DNA of 64,000 nucleotides from Marinobacter pelagius (lineage in GTDB: Bacteria; Pseudomonadota; Gammaproteobacteria; Pseudomonadales; Oleiphilaceae). This document shows, piece by piece, positions 1 to 8,762 of the stretch (position 1 is its first letter; each line of letters starts with the position of its first letter). Position numbers and translations under genes: made by a program. The stretch covers positions 230,811-294,810 of the forward strand of contig NZ_FOUR01000006.1 of assembly GCF_900114925.1 (NCBI RefSeq), given 5' to 3'. The notes beneath the pieces were generated by a model. The model was not told where the DNA came from. It saw only the letters and a program-made list of their open reading frames with translations, and searched no databases.

Positions 1-458
1 GTGGCGCCCTCCATCCACTCCGGATTCTTCAGGATCGCATTGGCCAGGACCGCCGTGTAGTGCTCTGCGCCACAGGTGCCCGCCAGCTGCCGGCTCGGGC
101 GCAACTTGCCGACCCACTCCATGTGCTTCAGGAAACGCCGGTCAATTGCATCAATGTCATAGCCCCGGGCCTTAAGCGCCTCGTTGTAGTTCTTGTGCTC
201 GCGACTGTGCAGGGCCTCCTGGCCGATAAAGCCCCGGATCTCCTGCTTGAGCTTGGGATCATCAATCCGGTCCCGGTACAGACGCACCGCATTGATGAAC
301 TGCTGCTCGCCATCGGGAAACTGGAGCGACAACGCATTGAAAAAGGCGGTGCGGAAGGCGTCGTTGCCATGCCAGAAGGATTTCAGATCCTCGCTGACAT
401 CAAAGTGGATGTGCCTGGGTGAGACAGACACCCCTTCCGGGGTCGAGCTGACTGACAT
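1..458 (-). CDS. Metal-dependent hydrolase, PF10118-like (C-terminus outside window)
   Basis: The reading frame starts at the ATG at 456-458 and stays open to the left edge, so about 152 N-terminal residues are visible and the C-terminus is missing. The stretch with GFIGQEALHSREH and later HMEW and CGAEHYTAVL resembles the predicted metal-dependent hydrolase family PF10118 (relatives of ferritin-like or diiron membrane proteins); the conserved Glu and His residues in QEALHSREH are typical of metal ligands. Substrate is unknown. It is preceded by an AGGAGGCC ribosome binding site. A pair of GACAAWTTGTC palindromes about 120 bases upstream (579-607) suggests control by a dimeric repressor. Family assignment is from sequence memory, function not asserted. 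Confidence 0.75.
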   Translation of the reverse strand, partial: MSVSSTPEGVSVSPRHIHFDVSEDLKSFWHGNDAFRTAFFNALSLQFPDGEQQFINAVRLYRDRIDDPKLKQEIRGFIGQEALHSREHKNYNEALKARGYDIDAIDRRFLKHMEWVGKLRPSRQLAGTCGAEHYTAVLANAILKNPEWMEGA

Positions 459-578
459 GGTGGCCTCCTGTCGTCAGGTTATTGTTATCATCGCGTTGAA
501 CTTCGTCTTCTTTCTAACCGGTAGAGCCAGTTTAACCTCCCCCGGATTCTGCCGGAAAGACAACGACGGGATAAATGA

Positions 579-607
579 GACAATTTGTCACGATATGACA
601 AATTGTC
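579..607. promoter_or_regulatory. Tandem palindromic operator
   Basis: Two near-identical 11-base palindromes, GACAATTTGTC and GACAAATTGTC, have centres 18 bases apart. Together they form a perfect 12-base inverted repeat (579-590 and 596-607) with a 5-base spacer. The site lies in the 214-base gap between the leftward gene starting at 458 and the 3' end of the leftward reductase gene, so it most probably serves the first gene. TetR or MarR family dimers bind such sites; no such regulator is in the window. Confidence 0.55.
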
Positions 608-672
608 ATTGTGCAGCGCCATTATCGTGCGCGAATAGCTCATGGAGAGCCGGGATCAAGGCCAGACCCGGC

Positions 673-2901
673 TCAGTAGACATCCTCCAGATAACGCCCC
701 TGTACTCTCAAATCATCCACCTCAAGCCTCAAGGGTTGAAGAATCTCTTCGAAAACCTGTTTCACCCCCGCAGCCATGTCCCTGCCGCCACACACCAGAA
801 CCTGGGCACCGGTTTCGACCAACTTGCGCAAGGCCCTCTCATCCTGGCGGAGCCTGTCCTGCACGTAGGCCCTTTCATCGGATCTTGAGAACGCGGTACT
901 CAGCCCTGTTAGCCGACGATCCTTCAGGTAGTGCCCCAGTTCCGGTTGATAGAGAAAGTCCGAATTCGCACTTCGCCCGCCCCAGTACAGGTACATGGGG
1001 TTGCGGGCGGTGTTCTTCCGGATAAATCCGGTCAGCGGGCCGATCCCCGCACCGGCGCCAATCAGAATGACGGGCACCGTGCCAGTGGCCGGGCGAAACC
1101 CCGGATTCTGGCGAATAAAGGCCTCAACACTGTCACCCGGTTTCAGGCCATGCAGGTAACCGGAGCAAAGGCCACCGGGCTGTTTGCGAACGCAGATCTC
1201 AAACACACCTTCACTGGCCGACGAAGCCAATGAGTAAAACCGCGCATCCTGCCCCTCCTGTGGCGGCAGGATGCCAAGCAGGTCACCCGCCTCGAACGCA
1301 GGCAGGCTATGGCGGCGAGCCCGGAAAAACCAGGACCGCCATCCCTGCCCCGCATCTGCCAGCCGGAAACGCAGGATGCTGGTCGGCGCCTGCACTGCGA
1401 GCCCGTAATCCACACGTTGTGCAAGCTCCAGCCGGAAGGTGCGCGGCGGAACCGGATCATGGCTCAGGGAAAGCGGAGTCCCGATCGCAGTGCCAAGCCG
1501 GTCACCCCACTCGCTGAACCGGGCAGCGGAGCAGCGGTCAATCAGCTCAACGGGCTGTATCCGGCTCAGCCCCTTGCCGGCGAGTGCTTCATCTGCCTCC
1601 AGGGCAAACTGACAGAAGTTCGGGAACTGCCGGTCACCAAACCCCAGTACGGCATATTTCAGCGCGCTTCCGGCCCTGAAGTCGCGAAGCCGGGTCATAA
1701 ACTGTCGGGCCGAGGCTGGCGCATCACCATCACCGTAGGTGGAGGTCAGTACAAAGAGCATGGCGGCCCTTGGATAAGAATGCGCCAGTGCGTTCATCTC
1801 CGCGCAATGCACCCGAAATCCCGCCTTGGTCAGCTCCGTCTGCAACGCCCGGGTGAAGCCCCAGGTGGCACCGGCCTCTGACCCCACCAGAACAACGACA
1901 TCGGCCTCGGCGACAGTGACGTTGTCTTGGACCTGTACCGACGACCGCCGCCGCTGCCACCAGATGATAGCTCCGGTCACCGACAGCGCCGGCACGCCAA
2001 GCGCAGCCACACCAAGTATCAGGCCCAGCCACCAGAGGCCCTCACCGGTATGCAACCTCATGATCCATTGCTGGACCACACTGCCGGTGGACCGGGGCTG
2101 GAACTGCAGCAGCTCGCCGGTAGCCTGATCAACGAACCCGGACCCGCCGGTGGTGGTCAGGGAGTACACGTCCTGAGGGTCATCAGGGTAAGGAAACACG
2201 AGTTCCCGGAGATCGTTAAGATCAACTTCTGACAGTGCCTGAAGCTGGTCCACCGGACGCGGTTGGCCCCCGGAAACCTTGGCCGGGAAACCTGGCCCCG
2301 GGTCGGAGACCTCGGGTAGCAGCCCAAATCGCTGGGCCGACAGGAAACTGCCGGTCAGTGCCGACAACAACAGCCCCAGAACCGCCAACCGGGCAATTTC
2401 GGCGTGAACCCGTTTACTGCCGGTGCCGGCCAACGGCCGCATCAATGCTCTCCAGCCACCGCTCCGACGGGCCAGCAGCACCATGCCCGATAGACATATA
2501 AGCAACATCAATGCGGCCGAGATGCCCGCTACCATCCGCCCGGGTGTATCCAGCAGGAACGAGCGGTGCAGGTCCCTGATCCAGACAAAGAACGCGGATG
2601 GCTGGTAAGCCCCCAGACGCTCGCCGGTCACCGGGTTGACCCGATTGGCCCCGGCCTGGCCATCCCGGCTGTAGTAAACGACTACCTGGCCGGAAAGGTC
2701 ACGCACAATCTGTTCAGTTCCCGGGTAGTTTGACACCACCCGTCCTGCCATCTGCGCAACGCTGACATCGCCAGCCGGCGGAACCACTGCGCCTGCCCTG
2801 TCCAACGCTGGCGCGAGGGCCAGGATTGAACCGGTAACAGCCAGTGTCGCCAGAAACACCACCGCAAACAGACCGGGCAGACCGTGCAATATACGCAACA
2901 T
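673..2901 (-). CDS. PepSY-membrane / flavodoxin / FNR fusion reductase
   Basis: A single polypeptide of 742 residues that should move electrons from NAD(P)H through FAD and FMN to an acceptor at or across the inner membrane. Residues 1-320 form a PepSY-associated transmembrane region (membrane segments near 10-30, 130-150, 170-190 and 290-315). Residues about 335-480 are a flavodoxin domain (TSTYGDGDAP and VLGFGDRQF). Residues about 510-742 are a CysJ/P450-reductase-like FAD/NADP module with GAGAGIGPLTGF, YWGGR and the C-terminal VLVCGG and YLEDVY signatures. The ATG at 2901 is preferred to the TTG just before it because AGGAGC lies 8 bases upstream. Followed on the same strand by genes for DUF2271, PepSY and ferric-reductase proteins, it fits an iron or flavin reduction role (inference). 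Annotation as sulfite reductase alpha subunit would be misleading because no hemoprotein subunit is nearby. Confidence 0.85.
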   Translation of the reverse strand: MLRILHGLPGLFAVVFLATLAVTGSILALAPALDRAGAVVPPAGDVSVAQMAGRVVSNYPGTEQIVRDLSGQVVVYYSRDGQAGANRVNPVTGERLGAYQPSAFFVWIRDLHRSFLLDTPGRMVAGISAALMLLICLSGMVLLARRSGGWRALMRPLAGTGSKRVHAEIARLAVLGLLLSALTGSFLSAQRFGLLPEVSDPGPGFPAKVSGGQPRPVDQLQALSEVDLNDLRELVFPYPDDPQDVYSLTTTGGSGFVDQATGELLQFQPRSTGSVVQQWIMRLHTGEGLWWLGLILGVAALGVPALSVTGAIIWWQRRRSSVQVQDNVTVAEADVVVLVGSEAGATWGFTRALQTELTKAGFRVHCAEMNALAHSYPRAAMLFVLTSTYGDGDAPASARQFMTRLRDFRAGSALKYAVLGFGDRQFPNFCQFALEADEALAGKGLSRIQPVELIDRCSAARFSEWGDRLGTAIGTPLSLSHDPVPPRTFRLELAQRVDYGLAVQAPTSILRFRLADAGQGWRSWFFRARRHSLPAFEAGDLLGILPPQEGQDARFYSLASSASEGVFEICVRKQPGGLCSGYLHGLKPGDSVEAFIRQNPGFRPATGTVPVILIGAGAGIGPLTGFIRKNTARNPMYLYWGGRSANSDFLYQPELGHYLKDRRLTGLSTAFSRSDERAYVQDRLRQDERALRKLVETGAQVLVCGGRDMAAGVKQVFEEILQPLRLEVDDLRVQGRYLEDVY

Positions 2902-2923
2902 CAAATTTGCTCCTGGCTAACCA

Positions 2924-3394
2924 TCAAAAATCGTAGCGGAACGAGCGAACATAACCCCGCCCGGACACCGGCTTGCCCGCGCCCTCGGTGGTCAGCGGTA
3001 CCGCAACATCGGCCCGGTTGTCCCGCATATCCTCAACCGCAGTGTCGACACGAACTTCATGGCCGCTGTCGATCAAAGCGTCATCAAGATCAAGCGTGAT
3101 TTTCAGGGTCCGGCCGCTGGTGATGCTGGCTCCGGTAAGCCCGTCGTATTCCGCAGGGTCCAACCTGCTGCCACGGGCCCAGCCGCTCAGATGCTTGTAG
3201 TACTTGGACTTTTTGCCGGCAACCCAGAGCGTCCCCCGGTACGCTCCAGACGCATCCGTAAGGTAGAGGGCCATGTAGGCGCCATCTCCGCCGTAGTCGA
3301 GTAACTCGGTTGTGAAGGTCACTTCACGAGCCTGAGCAAGAGCGGGCAAGGCGACTGAGACAGCCAGGCCCAGAGCAAGAAGAATCTTTTTCAT
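2924..3394 (-). CDS. DUF2271 domain-containing exported protein
   Basis: A 156-residue protein with a clear Sec signal peptide (MKKILLALGLAVSVALPALAQA, cleavage after about residue 22). The mature part contains the DUF2271 pattern around LWVAGKKSKYYKHLSGWARG and the TGASITSGRTLKITLDLDD segment. DUF2271 proteins often sit next to PepSY membrane reductases and flavin-transferring proteins, as here, where the fusion reductase gene begins 23 bases downstream. A periplasmic partner of the reductase is plausible but unproven. Ribosome binding site AGAGG. Confidence 0.8.
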   Translation of the reverse strand: MKKILLALGLAVSVALPALAQAREVTFTTELLDYGGDGAYMALYLTDASGAYRGTLWVAGKKSKYYKHLSGWARGSRLDPAEYDGLTGASITSGRTLKITLDLDDALIDSGHEVRVDTAVEDMRDNRADVAVPLTTEGAGKPVSGRGYVRSFRYDF

Positions 3395-3466
3395 ACCGTA
3401 CCTCTTCGTACCGTACTTCCGGTATCACGTTGAATTGCAGAAACAGCGGGTAAAACAATGGCTGGG

Positions 3467-3868
3467 TTATTCCACGGTCACTGTCGGGCGCCCCTTGACG
3501 ATGCCATTACTGGGAACCGGACGATCGGTTTGAGCCTTGTCCCGGGCCTGGCCGTCACCTCGGTCATGTCTGTTATCGTCATCGTCGTCTTCGTCGTCAT
3601 CGTCTTCCCGCTCCAGATTCATCAGCTCGAAAGTAGCCGGTGCAAACGATGCCTCGGCACTAAAACCTTCCGGGGCCATACCCTTCACTTCATAACAACC
3701 GTCATCCACCTTGATGCGGTATACCGTCCAGCCCTCCGCCTCCAGTTTCTGACGCAGCTGCTCCCGTGGCTGCCAGTCAGCCATCGGGTCGTCACAGTCA
3801 TCGTCCGCCAGCACCGGTGCGCTGAGGCACAGTAGCGCGAGGCTGATAATCACAGGTTTGGTTTTCAT
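3467..3868 (-). CDS. Small exported acidic PepSY protein
   Basis: A 133-residue protein with a signal peptide (cleavage probably after APVLA, residue 21). The mature N-terminal half has a PepSY-like fold signature (REQLRQKLEAEGWTVYRIKVDDGCYEVKG), and the two cysteines at CDDP and DDGCYEV could form a disulfide. The C-terminal half has a run of about twelve Asp/Glu residues (near 88-101) and a basic tail, suggesting a metal- or cation-binding surface. It lies between the ferric reductase gene and the DUF2271 gene, all on one strand, and probably belongs to the same operon. Confidence 0.75.
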   Translation of the reverse strand: MKTKPVIISLALLCLSAPVLADDDCDDPMADWQPREQLRQKLEAEGWTVYRIKVDDGCYEVKGMAPEGFSAEASFAPATFELMNLEREDDDDEDDDDDNRHDRGDGQARDKAQTDRPVPSNGIVKGRPTVTVE

Positions 3869-3944
3869 GGGATGTCTCCTGTTGAGTCCACAACATCTAT
3901 TCTGGGGCGCAGACCTGACACTGGCCTGAACGCGTCAGGAATGG

Positions 3945-5249
3945 TTAACGGAACTGGAAGGCTTCCTTGTGGAAGCGCGAGCGACGCAAAGGTGCCGCCC
4001 GCAATCCCCGCTCCAGGGCCCGTCCCAGTCCTGCCGGGCCACAGAACCACACTTCCGTCCTCGCACCCGAGGGCTCACTGGCAGACAAGACTTCTGCCGA
4101 AAGGCTCTCCCCTTTGCTGCTGTCGTGAATCTGCAGATTGATGCCCGGAAAATCCTGGCAAAGCTCTTGAAGCCGACCTACCACCGGGTCCTGGTCCGCG
4201 TTGCGGGTGCAGTAATGCAAATCCGCTTCGGGAGCAGGCTGGTTGGCGGCACTAGCCGCTTCGAGCCAGGCGAGAAACGGCGTGACACCAATACCGCCGG
4301 CAATCCAGATCTGGTGTGCCTTGCGATTTCTTCGGTTGAAATCGAAACAACCGTATGGACCTTCCACGGTCACCGGCTGACCCACCCTGATCTTATGGGC
4401 AAGGTTGCGGGTGAAGTCGCCCAGGGACTTGATCAGGAAAGTGACTCGGCCATCACCGCCATCGGCACTGGCAATGGTGAAGGGATGTGAGCCTTCCAGC
4501 TTGTTGAACGTCACCATGGCAAACTGCCCGGGCCGGTGCCCCTGCCAGGCCTGGCCCAGGTCCAAAGTCACCTCGGTAATATTCGGTTCCGGGGTACCGA
4601 TGGCTGCGATGGTGCCCTGCACCTGACGGTGTCGGCCGACTCTTCCGGCCAGTGACAGCACGCTGGCAAGGCTGCCGCCTGCCAACAGGGCTGCCATCAG
4701 CCAACCGATGGGTTGCTGCCACCAGTCGAGCGGAGCAAGCCAGGCCGCATGGAAGGCAAGCAGCAGGTAAAGCGCAGGCATTGCCCGGTGCAGATACCGC
4801 CAGTACCGGTAGGGAAACTTGCGCCACAGGGTGATCAGCAACATGGCGAACAACAGGTAAATGGCAAACTCGCCCACCTCTTCTGCCGCATCTCGCATGG
4901 CTTCGATCAACCCCGAATAGTGCAGGTCATCGAGCCGGCTGACTCCACCGAAGATCGCTTCAATGACATCGTCCCCCATCTCGATCAACCAGTGGGCCGC
5001 CGCGAAGGTCACCGCAAGAATGCCCGCCCATTTATGGGTGCGGTAGATCTTGTCCAGCCCGCCCATGGGTCGTTCAAGCCAGGCCGGGCGAAGGGCCAGC
5101 ATCATGGTCAGGGACAGTAAGGCGATGGATAACCAGCCGCTGAGCAAGAGGCCCTGGTCATAGACGGACCACGGCCCGCCGGATGTTGCCAGGCTCCATG
5201 CCCACAGGCCGGTAACCACAAGAATGAAAGGTAATATCAGCCGGATCAT
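3945..5249 (-). CDS. Ferric reductase-like transmembrane flavoprotein
   Basis: A 434-residue membrane reductase. Residues 1-210 are a ferric-reductase transmembrane domain with two candidate heme-ligating His pairs spaced 13-14 residues apart (H72/H86 and the pair in HRAMPALYLLLAFH). Residues about 215-434 form a cytosolic FAD/NAD(P) module with HPFTIAS, GPYGCF, IAGGIGVTPF and WFCGPAG. It should pass electrons from NAD(P)H across the inner membrane. It starts at the ATG at 5249 with GGAG 6 bases upstream, is first in the leftward redox block, and is divergent from the two-component genes. The acceptor (ferric chelate, periplasmic flavin or protein) cannot be told from sequence. Confidence 0.85.
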   Translation of the reverse strand: MIRLILPFILVVTGLWAWSLATSGGPWSVYDQGLLLSGWLSIALLSLTMMLALRPAWLERPMGGLDKIYRTHKWAGILAVTFAAAHWLIEMGDDVIEAIFGGVSRLDDLHYSGLIEAMRDAAEEVGEFAIYLLFAMLLITLWRKFPYRYWRYLHRAMPALYLLLAFHAAWLAPLDWWQQPIGWLMAALLAGGSLASVLSLAGRVGRHRQVQGTIAAIGTPEPNITEVTLDLGQAWQGHRPGQFAMVTFNKLEGSHPFTIASADGGDGRVTFLIKSLGDFTRNLAHKIRVGQPVTVEGPYGCFDFNRRNRKAHQIWIAGGIGVTPFLAWLEAASAANQPAPEADLHYCTRNADQDPVVGRLQELCQDFPGINLQIHDSSKGESLSAEVLSASEPSGARTEVWFCGPAGLGRALERGLRAAPLRRSRFHKEAFQFR

Positions 5250-5298
5250 GGTGTCTCCTCCGATCAGCTCCGGGAATCTTCACGATCAGGCTAGCGCC

Positions 5299-5374
5299 GG
5301 AACCTGACAGCCAGCTGAAGCTGATGAGAAAACAGGGCCGTTCCTTGACTTTTAAGACTGCTGTCAGGTTCTGG
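5299..5374. promoter_or_regulatory. Inverted AACCTGACAGC operator in divergent promoter region
   Basis: AACCTGACAGC at 5301-5311 is repeated as its exact complement GCTGTCAGGTT at 5360-5370, in the 164-base gap between the ferric reductase gene (leftward) and the response regulator gene (rightward). The core GGAACCTG/CAGGTTC also occurs three times before the DUF6448 gene (8603, 8708 and 8725). The likely ligand is the response regulator or the AraC protein encoded next door (inference). Confidence 0.45.
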
Positions 5375-5413
5375 CTGTAGTATCTTCTTCGGAAATTGCA
5401 TCAAAGGTGAGCT

Positions 5414-6079
5414 ATGCGGATATTGCTGGTAGAGGATACTGTGGGCCTGGGCGAGGCTGTGCGGGATCAGATCACCGACGATGGCCATGCCGTGGACTGG
5501 GTGCAGTCACTGAGATTTGCTGAAGCCAGCTTCCGAACCACCACCTACGATCTGATTCTTCTCGACCTGATGCTGCCGGATGGCCACGGTCTGGATTTTC
5601 TGAAAACGATCAGAGCCAGCAGAAATAGCACCCCGGTGATTATTCTTACGGCCAGGGACCAGGTATCCGACCGTATTGAGGGACTGAATGCCGGTGCCGA
5701 CGACTACCTGATAAAACCCTTTGATCTGTCCGAACTGTCCGCCCGTGTGGCTGCCGTCGCCCGTCGTTACAGGGGCAACCCCAATCCGCTGATACAGGTG
5801 GGCAACCTGGAGGTGGACCTTCGCGATCACCGCATTCAGTGCAATGGTCAGCCGGTGGAACTGACGGCCCGCGAGTGGGCCCTGTTCGAGGGCTTCATCC
5901 AGCGACCCGGAATGCTGCTATCGAGGCAGCAACTGGAGGATCGGCTGTATGCCTTCGGGGCGGAAATCGAGAGCAACACCATTGAAGTCTATGTCAGCCG
6001 CTTGAGGAAAAAGCTGGGGCGCGACGCCATCGTAACGGTACGGGGCATGGGCTACCGTCTGGAAACCCATGAGTCGTAA
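5414..6079 (+). CDS. OmpR-family response regulator
   Basis: A 221-residue two-domain response regulator. The receiver domain (1-115) has the acidic pair ED at 7-8, phosphoacceptor D51 in LLDLMLP and K in the YLIKPF segment. The C-terminal winged helix (about 125-220) carries the OmpR-type LTAREWALFE and YVSRLRKKLG elements and ends with the GMGYRL signature. It most resembles QseB/PmrA-type regulators. Its gene overlaps the kinase gene by 11 bases, so the two are translationally coupled cognates. The likely targets are the divergent redox genes and itself. Confidence 0.93.
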   Translation: MRILLVEDTVGLGEAVRDQITDDGHAVDWVQSLRFAEASFRTTTYDLILLDLMLPDGHGLDFLKTIRASRNSTPVIILTARDQVSDRIEGLNAGADDYLIKPFDLSELSARVAAVARRYRGNPNPLIQVGNLEVDLRDHRIQCNGQPVELTAREWALFEGFIQRPGMLLSRQQLEDRLYAFGAEIESNTIEVYVSRLRKKLGRDAIVTVRGMGYRLETHES

Positions 6080-7418
6080 CAGCAGCCTGCAAAAACGTCT
6101 GGGTATTGGCCTCACCCTGGGAGCCACTGTCCTGTGGCTGCTGGGCGTTGCCGCGTCCGGGTTGGTGGCGCAGCACGAAATGAACGAGGTCTTCGACAGT
6201 GCTCTTGAGGAAACGGCCCAACGCATTCTGCCGCTGGCAGTTACCGACATCCTGAATCGGGAAAGCAATACCGGAAACCGGACTGCGCCTGCCCTGAAAG
6301 AGCATGACGAATACCTCACCTATGTGGTCAGGGACCGCCAGGGCAACCTCCTGCTCCAGTCCCACGACGCCGACCCCGGTATATTTGCAGCACTGCCCCG
6401 CGAAGGCTTCACCAACACATCCACGCATCGGATTTATGGGGCGTCGGCGGTCAGCGACACCCTCTACATCGAAGTCGCCGAACCTTTGGCCCACCGGCGC
6501 GAGGCCGCTCTGGAAGCTGGTATCGCTTTGCTGGTACCGCTGTTTGTCCTGATTCCGGTCAGTCTGTTCGGAATCTGGTGGGTTGTCCGGCTCTCCCTGC
6601 GCCCGGTGATCGAATTCCAGCACTCGATTGAAGCCCGGGGAGCCAGCGACCTGTCACCCGTGAACAAAGACCGGCTCCCCGAAGAATTCGAACCAACAGC
6701 GGTTGCCGTCAATCGGCTGCTGGAGCGGCTGAACCGCGCGCTTGACGCAGAACGGAGTTTCACCGCCAACAGCGCTCACGAATTGCGCACCCCTCTGGCC
6801 ACGGCTTTGGCCAAGGTGCAGCGGCTGAAAACCCAGCTTGAGGATCAGCACCTGAAGAAGAATGTGGTTGAGGTTGAACAGGCGTTGCGCGGCCTGTCCA
6901 CATTGTCCGGCAAGCTGCTTGAGCTCGCGAAGGCCGAAGGCGGAGGCGCACTTTCACAACAACCGCATGACCTTGTGCCGATACTCGCCATGATCAGCCG
7001 CGACTTTGAACCTCTGGCACCTGGCCGGATTCGCCTGACGGTGCCGGACCATAAGGTGAACTCCCTCCTCGATCCGGATGCTTTTGCCATTCTGGCCCGC
7101 AACCTGATCGAGAACGCGATGAAACACGGCTCCGTGCAACAGCCCGTCGACGTCATCATGACCGACGATGGCAGAATGAGAGTCTGCAACGGAGGCGACA
7201 TCGTGCCACCTGACCAACTGGCCGTGCTACGAAATCGGTTTTCCCGCCACGACACCAGGGCAGCCGGCTCTGGCCTGGGGCTCGCCATAGCCGATGCCAT
7301 TGCTTCGGGTGCTGGTATGACCCTGCATTTACGTTCGCCGGCAACCGGCCGGGCGGATGGTTTTGAGGTAGAACTCAATGTGACCGATGCCGGCAGGAAT
7401 CCTGGCCCGTGTACCTGA
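6069..7418 (+). CDS. Sensor histidine kinase, cognate of the OmpR regulator
   Basis: A 449-residue kinase with two membrane segments (about 15-37 and 155-177) flanking a periplasmic sensor of about 115 residues, then a HAMP-like linker, the dimerisation and phosphorylation domain with H237 in NSAHELRTPLA, and an ATPase domain with N-box NLIENAMKHG and G-box GSGLGLAIA. The N-terminal topology and length match QseC/PmrB-like kinases. No metal-binding cluster is evident in the sensor loop. It overlaps the response regulator gene at its start and the AraC gene at its end. Confidence 0.92.
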   Translation: MSRNSSLQKRLGIGLTLGATVLWLLGVAASGLVAQHEMNEVFDSALEETAQRILPLAVTDILNRESNTGNRTAPALKEHDEYLTYVVRDRQGNLLLQSHDADPGIFAALPREGFTNTSTHRIYGASAVSDTLYIEVAEPLAHRREAALEAGIALLVPLFVLIPVSLFGIWWVVRLSLRPVIEFQHSIEARGASDLSPVNKDRLPEEFEPTAVAVNRLLERLNRALDAERSFTANSAHELRTPLATALAKVQRLKTQLEDQHLKKNVVEVEQALRGLSTLSGKLLELAKAEGGGALSQQPHDLVPILAMISRDFEPLAPGRIRLTVPDHKVNSLLDPDAFAILARNLIENAMKHGSVQQPVDVIMTDDGRMRVCNGGDIVPPDQLAVLRNRFSRHDTRAAGSGLGLAIADAIASGAGMTLHLRSPATGRADGFEVELNVTDAGRNPGPCT

Positions 7419-8557
7419 CCTTGACCGACCTCATTCTGCTGACCAGCATTATTCAGGCGCTAAGCTTGGCCGTATTCTTGTTGCTGCCTCCCAATAGTCG
7501 ACTGGTAAGCAACCAGCTTCTTGTGGCGACACTGGTTTTCTTCGCGGCCGGGCTTGGAGAGATTTTTCTCTACAGCAGCGGACTGGCGCTTTTGCATCCC
7601 AACCTGGCGTACCTCGGCACCCTTGTCGGGCTATTGCAGGCGGGCACGCTCTTTTTATACGCCCGGGCTCTGATGTATCAGGATTTCCGCCTGCGTAAGG
7701 AGCATTTCGTCCACACCCTACTGTTCTGGGTCGTCGGTGCCATTTTCCTTGTCGAGTACTATTTGCAGCCAACCGGTGAAAAACTCCGCATTCTGAACGA
7801 ACGCGATCATCCGGGCGTGTTGACCTCGCCTCTACTCGCTGTCGCCATTCACGCCGTTTTCCTCGGGTACCTGTACGCCACCATTCGCACCATCAACCGC
7901 TTCGGCCTCAGCCTCCGACAGGTCTTTTCAAGTATCGAAAACAAACAGCTCTCATGGTTGAGACTACTTCTGATTGGCTACGCAATAGCCTGGACGGTCA
8001 GCATGTTCTACTGCATGACGGCCCATGTCTTCAAGAGCGCGCCGGGAACCGAGTGGGTGGCCGGGGCCGGCGCTGTTACCGGGTTTCTGTTCATCAACTT
8101 CTTGATGGTTAATGCACTTCGACAGCCAGTTATTTTCACGGGGCTGGCAGCCGACCAGGCTAACCTGCTGGACGACACCACAGTTCCCGAGTTTGATCAG
8201 AACCTGAAACAGAAGCTGGAACAGTTTATCGAAGAGGAGAAACCCTATCTTCATTCGAACCTCACGCTGGAGCAGCTCGCTCAAAAAGTCGGAGCCCACC
8301 CCAGAGAGGTCTCCCGAGCGATTAACCAGGGGTTCGGCTGCAATTTCTTCGAATTTGTCAGTGGCTACCGCGTACAGGAGGCGAAGCGCCGGCTGGCCGA
8401 TCCTGCGGACACTTCCAATATCCTGCAGGTGATGTACGATTCCGGCTTCAATTCCAAGTCCGTTTTCAATACGGCTTTCAAAAACAACACTGGCCTGACC
8501 CCCAGCAATTACCGCCGTATGCACGCTCGCAAAGAAAACAACAGTCCCCAACCGTGA
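7409..8557 (+). CDS. AraC-family regulator with N-terminal membrane domain
   Basis: A 382-residue protein starting at a GTG that overlaps the end of the kinase gene by 10 bases; AGGAA lies 10 bases upstream. The first 235 residues contain about seven hydrophobic segments, so the sensor is integral to the membrane. The last 100 residues are an AraC DNA-binding domain with two helix-turn-helix motifs (LTLEQLAQKVGAHPREVSRA and NILQVMYDSGFNSKSVFNTAFK). Membrane-embedded AraC regulators of this shape are known but rarely characterised. Overlap with a two-component pair suggests a three-gene regulatory unit controlling the surrounding redox genes. Confidence 0.88.
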   Translation: MYLTLTDLILLTSIIQALSLAVFLLLPPNSRLVSNQLLVATLVFFAAGLGEIFLYSSGLALLHPNLAYLGTLVGLLQAGTLFLYARALMYQDFRLRKEHFVHTLLFWVVGAIFLVEYYLQPTGEKLRILNERDHPGVLTSPLLAVAIHAVFLGYLYATIRTINRFGLSLRQVFSSIENKQLSWLRLLLIGYAIAWTVSMFYCMTAHVFKSAPGTEWVAGAGAVTGFLFINFLMVNALRQPVIFTGLAADQANLLDDTTVPEFDQNLKQKLEQFIEEEKPYLHSNLTLEQLAQKVGAHPREVSRAINQGFGCNFFEFVSGYRVQEAKRRLADPADTSNILQVMYDSGFNSKSVFNTAFKNNTGLTPSNYRRMHARKENNSPQP

Positions 8558-8707
8558 TCGCGAGAGCAGCCATGGCGTTCGACTTTTCGCACTCGCAAAC
8601 GAGAACCTGTAATACGTTGTTTTATATATCTTTTACACCTGCCGCTCTCCAGGTCTGACTTCACGTTTGCGAACGATTCCCCCGGGCGTTCTCCCTAAGC
8701 TGGTTCT

Positions 8708-8732
8708 CAGGTTCCAGCGAAATCGGAACCTG
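8708..8732. promoter_or_regulatory. Inverted repeat CAGGTTCC-N9-GGAACCTG
   Basis: Perfect 8-base arms (8708-8715 and 8725-8732) lie 30 bases before the DUF6448 gene. A further half site GAACCTG is at 8603-8609. The same half site flanks the promoter of the OmpR regulator, so one regulator may bind both places. The rest of the 205-base gap (8558-8762) also contains TCGCAAACG near 8593 and its complement CGTTTGCGA near 8665. Confidence 0.45.
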
Positions 8733-8762
8733 TCCTAGTCAACAAGACGCGAGGAAACGTCC

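Noticed and set aside
673..2901. Sulfite reductase alpha subunit
   Set aside because: The flavodoxin/FNR half is CysJ-like, but it is fused to a PepSY membrane region and no sulfite reductase hemoprotein gene is nearby.
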